Of a DNA stretch of 64,000 bases, positions 8,914 to 18,848 are shown piece after piece; the first letter of the stretch is position 1; the number at the start of each line of letters is the position of its first letter. The notes beneath the pieces were generated by a model. The model saw nothing but the letters and a program-made list of their open reading frames with translations, made no database searches and was not told the origin of the DNA. A program made the position numbers and the translations under genes. Source of the stretch: Psychromonas sp. SP041 (GTDB lineage: Bacteria > Pseudomonadota > Gammaproteobacteria > Enterobacterales > Psychromonadaceae); NCBI RefSeq assembly GCF_000470315.2, contig NZ_CBRF02000027.1, positions 1-64,000 on the forward strand, read 5' to 3'.

Positions 8914-9399
8914 TTTTTTCTCCCTTTGACGCCCAATGCCTCTCCTAAAAACCTCTGCTGGTGCAAATTTTTTTGGTACGTGTAACTTTGAGTTAGAGCA
9001 AAAGGCATGCCACAGTTAAAATGTTACGTAAATTCAACATAATAAAAAAGTGGTAAAATCATAAAAATATAGTGCTGTAAAACAAATCGACGGCTTTAAT
9101 GGGGGGGGGAAACCAATTAACGCTGTTATAAGAATAATTGAATGACCTCATCAAGTGAATATAGCAAAAAATATTAAACAGGTTAGCAGCCAATAGTGAG
9201 TTAGACAAAAGATGATTATATAATGGATATAGTTCCTATAGTTAACGCTCATTAAAAGTATTGCCAATGATAACAATGAACCTTAAACCTGACTCATAAA
9301 TGAGCTGCGAATTTCAGTTAATATTAGCCTAAATATATTCATCGTTTCATAAAGCATCAATGACCGCTTCCCTCTAAATCTGTACCCTAAATTACTTAG
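8914..9399. other. Non-coding stretch with a nine-G run
   Basis: No gene is visible. The interval contains the promoter region of the PEP-CTERM gene on its left side and a run of nine G at about 9102-9110. The run lies outside any open frame, so I do not propose phase variation. Confidence 0.4.
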
Positions 9400-9669
9400 C
9401 CACTACAGTTTTTACTTATAATTCGTACTTTTAATAAACTACCAACAGTAGCAAATAGTATTTGTGATGTAATTACCCTACGAGAAACAGGAGAGTTTAG
9501 TAAGGATTTTAGAAATAATTTGAATTCTCTTGAAGTAGGGAATCGACAGGTACTTAAGCACTTATTATCACGTAGGAGAGAAAATAGGCCTTCGAAAAAT
9601 TCTATAGTGCGGCTATTTCAGTGGATGGTAAATCAACCTGATTTTGATTTTGTACGTGTTTGTTATTGA
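9400..9669 (+). pseudogene. Startless coding remnant of an unknown gene
   Basis: A clean open frame of 89 codons runs from just after a TAG at 9397 to TGA at 9667, but it has no ATG, GTG or TTG near its beginning. The translation has protein-like composition, for example SICDVITLRETGEFSKDF, VLKHLLSRRRENRPSKN and LFQWMVNQPDFDFV. I do not recognise it. It looks like the C-terminal part of a regulator whose N-terminus was lost. A strong terminator follows at 9838. Confidence 0.4.
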
Positions 9670-9837
9670 TAGTTTATATTGCATTGAGAAGTACCAGTTA
9701 TTGACTTTAGTACTGCCAGGTTGGTTCTTTTTAGCTATACATTAGATTACACAAATGCTTTTATTTAGCGATATTTAATTATTAAATCAGAGCTTTATGA
9801 CTTCTTGATTGGCTTATCGTCTGACTAAAACTATTTT

Positions 9838-9870
9838 AGCCCCTGTTTGCCTACGTAAACAGGGGCTTTT
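9838..9870 (+). terminator. Strong rho-independent terminator
   Basis: AGCCCCTGTTT at 9838-9848 pairs with AAACAGGGGCT at 9857-9867, followed by TTTTTCGTCTTT. The stem is GC-rich and perfect. It would end plus-strand transcripts from the remnant at 9400-9669; it lies 174 bases beyond the stop of the minus-strand lipoprotein gene. Confidence 0.85.
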
Positions 9871-10043
9871 TCGTCTTTATAGTTTGCGAAATCTTTGTCC
9901 ATTGACTGAAATTTACTAACGGGTCACTCAATTCCTCTTTAGTGGGACGTTTTTAATTTGTTTAAATTCAAAATTAAAGACCTGTCTCTGTCCTCCTTTT
10001 TCTTCGTTCTATATTGAAAAATTAAATTCAGGTATGTGAAACT

Positions 10044-11501
10044 TTAGTTTCTATTACACGAAGGAAAGTGCTCTTTAAGGTCGTCTAAGTCAGTTAGTAC
10101 TGCCAGATATACAGAATTTGCAACTGGAAGAGTATTATTGTTAGCCTTAGACTTGTCGATTAGTGGCTGTGCATATTCTTCATATGTTTTAAGCTTATGG
10201 TTAGCAAAATAGAGAGTTTTCTTAGCTGAGTAGAAATCTAAATCCACTTCTCTTTTTGTTGTCTCTGTTGCTATTTTTGCGGCGTGTGCTAAATCAAATT
10301 TCTCTTGAGCTTTTTTAAACCTTTTATCTGCTTTTACTTCCGCTTCAATAGCATTGGCTTTAACTTTTTCGAACTCTTCTTGATTGGTCGTTTCAATAGA
10401 GTTAATTGCTTCTAGAACAGCTGTTGCGTTCTTTTTCTCAGTTTTTGCTGTGGATAAATTATTTTGAGCATGTTTAGAGGCTCTAGTTGTATCAGCGTGT
10501 TTAGACCTAGCACTTTCCTTGGACTTTTCTGCTTCTTCAAATGCGATTCTTGCTATTTCAGTAGGCTTTGTTAGGTCATTACTATACAGAACATAGTCTT
10601 TAGTATCATGTTTATGTAGATTAGCCATGCTCGATATAGTGCTAGCGGATTGGAGAGCAACTTCAAGAGTTGCCAACTCTTTTAACAACGCCGTTGTACC
10701 GTTTTTAATATCTGCAACGTCTAATTGTAATTTCAGTTTGTTTAATTTGGACTGTGTATTGACAAATGCAATAGAGTCAGCTGAGATTAGTTTGGTAACA
10801 ACTTTCAAGTGGCCTGATTTTTCGGATGAGATACGACTTTCATCTATACACTTCATTCTTAATTCAAATACTTTGTAGCCTGACACAATGGTGTAACCTT
10901 CTGTTTTTTTCTCACTCGAAGTATCTATATTTTTACTATTGTTAGAGGCTGATGCCGACACATTATCGTTCCAATTGTAAACACGAACGTTGTCTTCGTT
11001 AGTGCTATCCTGAAGAATCTTGTTAGCTTTAATTATTGCCTCTCTGTTGCTCTTTATTTCTTCAGCACATTCGGCTTTATCTTGGCATGTCGCTAAAGTG
11101 AGGGCTGTTGCACTGAGAGCATTTGTTAGGTCTAGCGCTGCGGTATTTATGTCGGTAGGTGGGGGGGCTGAATCGTTTTTTCCAACTGATTCAGGTCTAA
11201 ATGGGTAACTATGAACAATGACAGAGGCTTCGTATTGAGAATTTCTAAGACTGTCGGCCAAACAATTTGCTGTCATTGGTGAACGGTTTTTATCGGCATA
11301 ACACAGGTCTCCAATTTTATAGTGTAGTTGACCGTCGAGGCTAACTTGTGTTGTTTGTAACGGATAACCCCGAACAGGATCATTATACCAACCTTCGTTT
11401 TTTGCGGTATAGGCTAATCCATCAAAAACCGTAAGTTGGCTAGAACTACACGCGGAGAGTGCTGTGATACACAGTGAAGCTAAGATTCCATTCTTAAACA
11501 T
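10044..11501 (-). CDS. Coiled-coil lipoprotein of unknown function
   Basis: This 485-aa protein starts with a lipoprotein signal peptide. The lipobox LSAC places the acylated Cys at about residue 18, so the mature protein should be anchored in the inner or outer membrane. After about 120 residues of globular sequence with several Cys, residues about 300-440 are Ala/Lys/Glu-rich and predicted to be alpha-helical coiled coil (ARIAFEEAEKSKESARSKHA and similar). I do not recognise a family. It stands alone. The start is supported by AAAGGAAT about 7 bases upstream. Confidence 0.7.
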   Translation of the reverse strand: MFKNGILASLCITALSACSSSQLTVFDGLAYTAKNEGWYNDPVRGYPLQTTQVSLDGQLHYKIGDLCYADKNRSPMTANCLADSLRNSQYEASVIVHSYPFRPESVGKNDSAPPPTDINTAALDLTNALSATALTLATCQDKAECAEEIKSNREAIIKANKILQDSTNEDNVRVYNWNDNVSASASNNSKNIDTSSEKKTEGYTIVSGYKVFELRMKCIDESRISSEKSGHLKVVTKLISADSIAFVNTQSKLNKLKLQLDVADIKNGTTALLKELATLEVALQSASTISSMANLHKHDTKDYVLYSNDLTKPTEIARIAFEEAEKSKESARSKHADTTRASKHAQNNLSTAKTEKKNATAVLEAINSIETTNQEEFEKVKANAIEAEVKADKRFKKAQEKFDLAHAAKIATETTKREVDLDFYSAKKTLYFANHKLKTYEEYAQPLIDKSKANNNTLPVANSVYLAVLTDLDDLKEHFPSCNRN

Positions 11502-11877
11502 GATTCAATTCCTTTGAGTAACAAAACTATTGAGGCAATATTACATCGGAGTAGAGCTTACAATATATATCAGACTTTAGCGGAACCTTTGATTATTTTA
11601 GGTGATGAGTATCGAATAATTCAATATTTAATAATTTGAGGCAGGTTAAAATTAAACTTTCTTCTTTCACCATCCAATTGGACGACTCGTTTTCTTAGGA
11701 TGCATACGTCGGTCAGTTAAGGTTTCAATATCTTGCTCAATTTATCTGTTGAAGTACCCCATAAATTCGACTGATTGGGATAGTATTACTGCAATACACT
11801 GTTAATTATAATAATAGATTTAACGGTCTTCATTATATTTATGCATACGACAGTATGAAAATTCAACACTAAGCACT
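11502..11877. other. Gene-free stretch upstream of the lipoprotein
   Basis: I see no credible gene. It presumably contains the promoter of the minus-strand lipoprotein gene in its left end. No repeat shared with the rest of the window was found. Confidence 0.4.
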
Positions 11878-12189
11878 TTAGCTAAAGTGACAAAGGACAT
11901 TGATAATTATTCTATTACCTGTTCTTATTGTCGTTAAATAATTAATTTGGACGTTATAATATGAGTGAAGGTTTAGTAACATTTTTGAATACCAAGAACT
12001 AGATTTTTCGCTATGGACAGGACTATAATGAGCCACTACACTTGGTGTGGAAGTTGATGATGCATTAGAAATTTCTGAGCACACCGATATATAGTCATTA
12101 ATTGTTAAATAAGCATGGACGCTTTTGAACCTTAGATCGGTCATTGATGTTTTGTGAACTCTGAACATATTTAGGCTGATATTAACCAA
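11878..12189 (-). CDS. Doubtful hypothetical ORF
   Basis: A 103-codon frame without recognisable domain. The composition (many Ser, Asn, Tyr and Ile) is what AT-rich non-coding DNA gives by chance, and no clear ribosome binding site precedes it. It may be spurious. Confidence 0.2.
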   Translation of the reverse strand: MVNISLNMFRVHKTSMTDLRFKSVHAYLTINDYISVCSEISNASSTSTPSVVAHYSPVHSEKSSSWYSKMLLNLHSYYNVQINYLTTIRTGNRIIINVLCHFS

Positions 12190-12246
12190 AATTTTCTAAT
12201 CATTTGTGAATCAGCTCTAAGCTCATACCAGCCGGTAACGCGCAAT

Positions 12247-12549
12247 TTATATGGCAGAGCGTTTGGGGTCTAGTCCAAATTTTTCATCTGATAAATCTTT
12301 TTCTGCATCAAACATGAATGTTGCTCTGCGTTTGTCTCTCAGTGCATATATTGCTGTTTTAAAACATTTCTCGCATAAATCTAGATGATAAACATTTCCG
12401 TCTTCTTGTGAGCCATAGCCAAAAGTTGCACTTAACTTACCGGATTCTTGGTATTTTTCGCCATTCAACTCGATCATGACGCTCTCTTCACAAACATCAC
12501 AAATCTTATCTACCACAGTTTCAACAAGTTTTTCTGCATAAACTTTCAT
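12247..12549 (-). CDS. Small conserved-looking protein with two CxxC knuckles
   Basis: This 100-aa protein has CDVC at about residues 17-20 and CEKC at about 59-62, which would bind one zinc as in small zinc-ribbon proteins. The spacing and regular secondary-structure composition argue for a real gene. GGGAAAT lies about 6 bases upstream of the ATG. I do not know its role. It stands alone in the island between two unannotated stretches. Confidence 0.6.
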   Translation of the reverse strand: MKVYAEKLVETVVDKICDVCEESVMIELNGEKYQESGKLSATFGYGSQEDGNVYHLDLCEKCFKTAIYALRDKRRATFMFDAEKDLSDEKFGLDPKRSAI

Positions 12550-13065
12550 TAATATTTCCCATGAAAAAAATAGCTACAATAAGTCATTATTCACTACGAT
12601 GTTAGTTGTCAACGAAACTTAGTTGTATGACTACCGTAGTGGCTTTTTCGACTGTTAGTAATAAAGGTAAGCATACGTACTCTGAACACTGTAAACAGTT
12701 TGAGAAGCTATTAATGCTAATGTGAGAGTTACATTAGATTGGTCACTTAATTACATTAGTTTTGTCAGTTGATCACATCTAGATTTACCACTGTATCAGT
12801 GGGCGAAATCACTTAACCACAACACTTTATTCTGGTCTGATTAAACAGGGCACATTAATTCTGGATAATACAATCCACTACATAGTTGAATATGAATACA
12901 AAACGTCAGTACAAAACATATACCTGCAAATTTAGATCAGAAACATTGATCAATGCACTAAAGAGAAAAAAGTAAAACAGATTTAAATTTGTAGGTTTGT
13001 AAGACGTAAAGAGGGTGAAAATGTCTAGAAGTAAAACCTTATTTCATTTAAATTATATAAGTGGT
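12550..13065. other. Gene-free stretch before repeat module B
   Basis: No open frame with protein-like composition is seen on either strand. It contains the promoter side of the small CxxC protein and ends where repeat module B starts. Confidence 0.45.
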
Positions 13066-13261
13066 TAATGTCTGCCTTGTCGGAACAGCGGGCGTTAGTA
13101 AAACAAAATCCAATGTCAGTTAACCGTAAAATGATCTTAACTTATTAATCGAAAACCCAAGATAATTAAGTGCTCACAGTAAATGTTATTTAATGATCGC
13201 TTTAGATGATCATGCCTGGCATTTTGGGTGTAATTGGGTGGCATAACTCATGTAATTATCC
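13066..13261. repeat. Repeat module B, copy 2
   Basis: This matches 2976-3176 (about 90 percent by eye), including the initial hairpin (AATGTCTGC with GCGGGCGTT) and the block TAAAACAAAATCCAATGTCA. It is fused to module C at about 13262, showing that B and C are neighbours in the ancestral unit. Confidence 0.8.
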
Positions 13262-13262
13262 A

Positions 13263-13368
13263 TGTGGAAGGTAGCTCTTAATTGCTTATTCAATGAGCTG
13301 AAACTTACATGAAATAATATAGCATTTCATTATGCATCTTTTTTATATCAACAACCATTTTCCTTAAA
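13263..13368. repeat. Repeat module C, copy 2
   Basis: This matches 7399-7503 nearly perfectly. It is bounded on the left by module B and on the right by unique sequence that carries the target site of the IS1595 transposon. Confidence 0.85.
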
Positions 13369-13401
13369 ACTGATAACTGTCTAAATCTAAATATATAACC
13401 A

Positions 13402-13409
13402 TTTATAAA
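13402..13409. repeat. Left target-site duplication of the Fic transposon
   Basis: TTTATAAA immediately precedes the left inverted repeat at 13410 and is repeated exactly after the right end at 16170-16177. Eight bases is the usual target duplication length of IS1595-family elements. Confidence 0.88.
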
Positions 13410-13503
13410 GGCTATGTTGTAGTTTAGTGTGGGTTATTGGCTGGAAAATTGGAGTAGGCGGATTACTGGCAATGCCGTTCAAAATTTATCGTAAATATAA
13501 AAA

Positions 13504-13618
13504 TGATGAGAATAGAGAGGTTATTCTCATCAAAAACATACTTATATTGATTAGAATGTAGGGGTGATTAGAATAAGCCCTTTATTCTAATCAAAAATAA
13601 TGTTATTATGATTAGAAT
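13504..13618 (+). promoter_or_regulatory. Operator cluster upstream of fic
   Basis: Two perfect palindromes with 9-base spacers are present: TGATGAGAAT (13504-13513) with ATTCTCATCA (13523-13532), and TGATTAGAAT (13565-13574) with ATTCTAATCA (13584-13593). Single half sites TGATTAGAAT lie at 13548-13557 and 13609-13618, the last 16 bases before the fic start. The layout fits autoregulation by the C-terminal winged helix of the Fic protein, which is inference. A co-varied version lies at 43240-43293. Confidence 0.75.
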
Positions 13619-13634
13619 GCAATAGGTAACTAAT

Positions 13635-15014
13635 ATGAGCTTAAAATATAACTGGCAACATCCTAATTGGCCAAAATTTACATTTCAATCTAATGGTATT
13701 AACAAGATCATAAGTGAATATACTAAAATTTCTTCTAATCTTCAGGGGCAAGTTTCCCAACTTGATCAAAATAATAAATCTGAAGCCTATATATACTTAA
13801 TGGTTGAAGAAGCAATTAATACCAGTGAAATTGAGGGTGAAAACTTAAATCGTGAAGAAGTGCGTTCATCTGTTACTCGTTATTTAGATCTAGAATTATC
13901 TCAACCTAAAGGTATCTTCCATAAAGAAAATGGTATTGCTTCATTGCTTATTGATGTTCGCAACAATTTTACCAATAATTTATCTAAAGAAATTGTTTGT
14001 AGTTGGCATAAACTACTTTTAACAGGACAAGAGGATTATTGCGCTAGAAGAAATATTAAAGTAGGCGATTATCGTAATGGACCAGTAGATATTGTTACTG
14101 GTAATGGTGATTATGAAGAAGTGGTTTTCGAAGGACCTCCAGGTGAAACAGTTGAAATTGAAATGGCTGCTTTTATTGATTGGTACAATGAAACATCTCC
14201 ACTTAATGATAATAGCACATTCCTTCCCGGCCCTGTTCGCTCTGCAATTTCTCATATGTGGTTTACCTCAATACATCCTTTTGGTGATGGCAATGGACGT
14301 ATAGCTCGTGCCATATCAGAACATGCACTATTTCAGGATTTTGAAATACCACCTTTATTTAGTATATCTACAACAATTAATGAAAATATAGATGAATATT
14401 ACAAAATGCTTGCCGAAAGTTCTCGTATTAACCCATCTGTAGATCTAACCAACTGGGTAAAATGGTTTTCTGAAACAACAAAAAATGCCCAAGTTGATGC
14501 TAAAAACAAAATTGATTTCATCTTAAAGAAATCTATCTTCTGGGATCATCACAAAGATACAAGCTTAAATAAACGTCAGAAAAAAATCACTAGTAAGTTC
14601 TTTGATTTTGGCGAGAAAGGTTTGATTGAAAGTGGGATAAGCCCTGATAAATACCAGTCTATAACTAACTGTTCATCAGCTACAGCTACGCGTGATTTAA
14701 AAGATCTTGTTCAAAAAGGTATATTAACTCCATCTCAATCTGGTGGACGTAGCTTGCGTTACCATATAAACCTTATTGAAGAAAAGCCTGTATTTAATAT
14801 CTTTCCGAAAGGAAACGATAAAAAGTTAATAGAGATCAGTATCAGGAAATTATCAGAGGATATTCAGAGAAACATTAATTTTCATCAGTCTCCAAATAAG
14901 CAATTAAATAAACTTATTGATAAGTATAAAGTTTTTTCTGATGATAACCCTGAGCATCTAGAGAAATTAAATGAGCTATTATCACAACTTGATGATAGTG
15001 GATTTACACCATAA
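13635..15014 (+). CDS. Fic-domain protein (AMPylase type) with C-terminal winged helix
   Basis: This 459-aa protein is a Fic enzyme, a family that usually transfers AMP from ATP to target hydroxyls. The active loop HPFGDGNGR is complete at residues 214-222 (consensus HPFx[D/E]GNGR). The N-terminal inhibitory helix motif TSEIEG at 63-68 fits [S/T]xxxE[G/N], as in class II self-inhibited Fic proteins. Residues about 310-375 form a helix-turn-helix region (SSATATRDLKDLVQKGILTP). Operators lie just upstream, so it is probably autoregulated. It is the passenger of an IS1595 transposon. No separate antitoxin gene is visible, consistent with an internal inhibitory helix. Whether it acts as toxin, defence or housekeeping regulator is open. 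Confidence 0.9.
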   Translation: MSLKYNWQHPNWPKFTFQSNGINKIISEYTKISSNLQGQVSQLDQNNKSEAYIYLMVEEAINTSEIEGENLNREEVRSSVTRYLDLELSQPKGIFHKENGIASLLIDVRNNFTNNLSKEIVCSWHKLLLTGQEDYCARRNIKVGDYRNGPVDIVTGNGDYEEVVFEGPPGETVEIEMAAFIDWYNETSPLNDNSTFLPGPVRSAISHMWFTSIHPFGDGNGRIARAISEHALFQDFEIPPLFSISTTINENIDEYYKMLAESSRINPSVDLTNWVKWFSETTKNAQVDAKNKIDFILKKSIFWDHHKDTSLNKRQKKITSKFFDFGEKGLIESGISPDKYQSITNCSSATATRDLKDLVQKGILTPSQSGGRSLRYHINLIEEKPVFNIFPKGNDKKLIEISIRKLSEDIQRNINFHQSPNKQLNKLIDKYKVFSDDNPEHLEKLNELLSQLDDSGFTP

Positions 15015-15150
15015 ATTGATTGAGATCGCATGTTGCGACCCCAACTAATGTATACACTTTTGTAAACACAAATAAAACAGTAACACCTATAAGATTAAGT
15101 ATTTTCTGAAATTGATTTAATTATTTTTTTAGCTGAGCACTTTCTTGAAT

Positions 15151-15167
15151 GGCTATGTTGTAGTTTA
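15151..15167 (+). repeat. Internal copy of the transposon left tip
   Basis: GGCTATGTTGTAGTTTA here equals the first 17 bases of the outer left end at 13410-13426, in the same orientation, then diverges. It lies 10 bases from the transposase stop. A minimal element from here to 16169 would be 1,019 bp, a normal IS1595 size, so this may be the original end before the fic segment was gained. Confidence 0.75.
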
Positions 15168-15176
15168 AAATTAAGA

Positions 15177-16100
15177 TCATAAAGCCTCTTTTATCCACGT
15201 TTGATCTGAATACTCACCGTTATCTTCCATAAATCTAAACCAACTTAAATAATTCTCAACGTAGTCTGTTCCAATGCCATTAAACCTTTTCAACCAACCT
15301 TTCCAGCGTTTCATGTAATTATTCAAGGTTTGAATATGGTATACACCATCGATAACTAGTTGATTATCAAGTGCTATCAATCGCTTATGGTCAACATCTA
15401 GTTCCTTCGCAATATCTTTGTATGATAAATTACCATCCGTACAAAGCACTGAGCCTGATGATAATAGCGGTTTTAATTGGGCTTGAATATTTTCTTTTGT
15501 ATTGCGCTCTAAAACCTTGTGCGATACAGCACCACTACGATCAAGCGCAATAAAGATAGGGACTTGTTTGATTCGTCCACCACCACGTTTGCGTGATTTA
15601 CGGTCAATAACTCTCTTACCTTTAAAAGATTCCGGTAAGAATGTTTCATCGGCTTCAATAACTCCTGTAAGTTCTGATGGATTGAAGCTGGCAGGGGTTT
15701 TGATAAACATATGTCGCCAGCGAAATGACGTTCTAAGCGTTATGTCTAAGGCTTTAGCAGACTTCCTCAAGGATACTCCTTCCCACATTAGTTTCGTGTA
15801 CTCAATCCATTTCTCCGATTTTTTCATGCGATAAAGAGGTGAATCAGCAAGTGCATTAAAAGTTTTGTTGCATGATTTACATTTAAACCGTTGAATTCCT
15901 TGCCTTGTCATCCCCCAACGATTTAATTGATGAGAATTACAATGAAGACAGTGAGATATTGTTTCTTCATGATCGGCAATAGCTTGACCTACCTGATTGC
16001 TAGCTATATTTGATTCGACTTCATGGCGAAGTTTTTTAAGCTGGGCGTAGTTTAGATTTGTAACGTTATGTAGTATATTTTGAAACTGCTTGGAAGCCAT
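15177..16100 (-). CDS. IS1595-family transposase
   Basis: This 307-aa transposase has an N-terminal zinc ribbon (CLHC at about 51-54 and CKSC at about 73-76), then a helix-turn-helix, then an ISXO2-like DDE domain. GVIEADETF gives the first catalytic Asp, LCTDGNLSYK the second, and HIQTLNNYMKRWKGWLKRFN the final region, where this subgroup uses Asn or Glu after the HIQ motif. Length and frame are normal, so the enzyme could be active. Its right-hand inverted repeat is about 60 bases upstream of the start. Confidence 0.92.
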   Translation of the reverse strand: MASKQFQNILHNVTNLNYAQLKKLRHEVESNIASNQVGQAIADHEETISHCLHCNSHQLNRWGMTRQGIQRFKCKSCNKTFNALADSPLYRMKKSEKWIEYTKLMWEGVSLRKSAKALDITLRTSFRWRHMFIKTPASFNPSELTGVIEADETFLPESFKGKRVIDRKSRKRGGGRIKQVPIFIALDRSGAVSHKVLERNTKENIQAQLKPLLSSGSVLCTDGNLSYKDIAKELDVDHKRLIALDNQLVIDGVYHIQTLNNYMKRWKGWLKRFNGIGTDYVENYLSWFRFMEDNGEYSDQTWIKEAL

Positions 16101-16169
16101 GTTGCACCTACCGTTATTAGGTTTCAGTACATTAAGTATAGTTTACCCACACCGAAAGACAACATAGCC

Positions 16170-16177
16170 TTTATAAA
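16170..16177. repeat. Right target-site duplication of the Fic transposon
   Basis: TTTATAAA follows the right inverted repeat directly and equals 13402-13409. This proves that the outer pair of ends, not the internal tip, defined the last transposition. Confidence 0.88.
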
Positions 16178-16190
16178 AGATATAATCCGA

Positions 16191-16484
16191 TTAAAGCATT
16201 AACCGTAAGTTATTTTCTTTACTGACAGATATTTGTAAATTATCTTTATTTTCGGTGATTTTTCCTCTAGCGCAGAGCCTTCTTCCTCTAAGCTCACTTA
16301 AATTACCTAGTTTTTTGTTAAACTTATCTAAGTTTTTATTCCAAATTAATATTGATACAGACTGACTTGGGTATTTTTTGTCTAGATTAAGAAACGTTTT
16401 ACTTTTAAGATTTTTTAATTCGACTAACTTACCGCAAGCGATTACCGTTTTCCCAACATGAAATGGTGCCTTAATAGCTTCTAT
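16191..16484 (-). pseudogene. Startless remnant of an OB-fold protein
   Basis: A 97-codon minus-strand frame follows an in-frame stop at 16485 and has no start codon. Its translation has the pattern of an OB-fold domain seen in secreted nuclease-associated proteins: PFHVGKTVIACGKLVEL, then KTFLNLDKKYPSQSVSILIW, then LRGRRLCARGKI. The N-terminal part or signal peptide is missing. The IS1595 transposon inserted 13 bases beyond its stop. It is too small and startless to be functional as it stands. Family assignment is by pattern only. Confidence 0.45.
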
Positions 16485-16592
16485 TTAATTATCTGAATAT
16501 TAAGTAAATATGAAATATTGTGTTGCTATAATTAGAGTTTAAAATGATGAATTCTACCACCTGGTTAGTAGTTTTTCATCGATTGGAGTCAT

Positions 16593-17096
16593 ATGATTGT
16601 TTCTGAAGACATTTCTCAAATTGTAGATAGTGCTCGTGTTATTTTAGATAGAATGCCTAGAGTTTACGGCGAATGTTTGTATATCAGCGCATTGTTTGTA
16701 GCTATGATAAATGACAATACTAAATTAGATGCAAAATTAGTGGTTGGTAGTTTAGTCGTTCAAGATGAAATTATATTTAATCATTCGGATATAGCATCCG
16801 CTATATCTCCTAGCGGAGACATATTGAGGAATTGGGGAGGTCATGCTTGGGTTTCTATTTCTGGTACGATTTACGATTTTTCAATATTTAGAGCAATTCA
16901 TTCCAAGTACAAACCTGAAGTGATTTCAAATATATTAAATATATTAAACTTATTTGATGAAACATCTTATTTAATTTATGACTCTGACGAACTGAAAAAA
17001 ATTGGCGTAGTTTATAAACAATATGAAGAGTTAACTGACTCAGATATCTTATTGTTATTACAAAGCGCAGAGCGACTTGACTTAATTAACAATTAA
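16593..17096 (+). CDS. Putative transglutaminase-like Cys-His-Asp protein
   Basis: This 167-aa protein shows a Cys (RVYGECLYISALF, Cys about 28), a His (WGGHAWVSISG, about 84) and an Asp (TIYDFSIF, about 93). That order and context fit the papain/transglutaminase-like fold: a Cys at the start of a helix, His and Asp on adjacent strands. GGAG lies about 5 bases upstream of the ATG. It could be an amidase, peptidase or peptide-maturation enzyme. It is alone, so the context gives no substrate. Family assignment rests on the triad pattern only. Confidence 0.6.
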   Translation: MIVSEDISQIVDSARVILDRMPRVYGECLYISALFVAMINDNTKLDAKLVVGSLVVQDEIIFNHSDIASAISPSGDILRNWGGHAWVSISGTIYDFSIFRAIHSKYKPEVISNILNILNLFDETSYLIYDSDELKKIGVVYKQYEELTDSDILLLLQSAERLDLINN

Positions 17097-17486
17097 CAAC
17101 GTGTCCTGAGATAGACCACTAATGAAATTTAACTATTTAATTGAAAATTTTAAAAGCGATTAGTCCCTTCTTTTTAGCACAGCTAATTAGGTTGATTCAT
17201 CATAAGGTGTGTTGGCTTAAAAGCTCTAATAATATGGACCTATTATTACTCACTTGGTTCATTACACTAACTGGTTGTATTCGCTTTGCTCATTATGATT
17301 CGGTTACTCTTCTAAAGGTGTTTTGTTTAGACTTCATCTAAGAAGGTCATCTTTTTTAAACAGTAATTAGAAAAGTTCTATTGTTACGAGTGTTATTCTT
17401 AGGAAGGAGGATTATTGAATAGTATTCCCTTATTAATTGTGTGACTTGAAACTATTATTCGTACTTCATTCAAAAGAGAGAACTAT
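17097..17486. other. Gene-free stretch
   Basis: No credible gene is visible. The right end holds the ribosome binding site AAAAGAGAG of the truncated secretory gene at 17487. Confidence 0.4.
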
Positions 17487-17543
17487 ATGAAATTACTACT
17501 ACCATCTGTGTTATTCATCTCTAACGTAGCTTATGGCATGTAG
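17487..17543 (+). pseudogene. Signal-peptide gene cut by IS3
   Basis: ATG 17487 is preceded by AAAAGAGAG and encodes MKLLLPSVLFISNVAYG, a typical Sec signal peptide. The frame runs into the left end of the IS3 element at 17539 and stops two codons later at TAG 17541. No continuation of the gene was found beyond the right IS end at 18798. The IS therefore destroyed an exported protein, or a deletion accompanied it. Confidence 0.6.
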
Positions 17544-17546
17544 TGG

Positions 17547-18736
<1,190 letters not shown>

Positions 18737-18848
18737 TTAATGAGTGAGATGAATAATATCACCTCTAACTAGGTGGCCAAAATCACTGTACCACTACAAA
18801 TAAATAGATTAGAAAAAACCAATAGAAATAACACTCTTAAAAGAAAAA

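Larger units (their letters stand above)
13410..16169. mobile_element. IS1595-family transposon with a Fic passenger gene
   Basis: The element is 2,760 bp. Its left end, GGCTATGTTGTAGTTTAGTG, and right end, read on the minus strand as GGCTATGTTGTCTTTCGGTG, form an imperfect inverted repeat of at least 25 bp that continues into TGGGT. A perfect 8-bp duplication TTTATAAA flanks it. Inside are a fic gene with its own operators (plus strand) and an IS1595-type transposase (minus strand), arranged tail to tail. Members of this IS family are known to carry passenger genes. A 17-bp copy of the left tip also lies internally at 15151, just beyond the transposase 3' end. Confidence 0.85.

Noticed and set aside
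9102-9110. Nine-G run as a phase-variation switch
   Set aside because: It lies outside every plausible gene and at no recognisable promoter spacer.
9150-9240. Integron attC site
   Set aside because: A GTTAGAC-like core is present but no paired RYYYAAC/GTTRRRY arms with the expected symmetry, and there is no integron integrase.
17141-17341. 66-codon plus-strand open frame
   Set aside because: It has no good start context or domain, and its hydrophobic composition is expected from AT-rich sequence.
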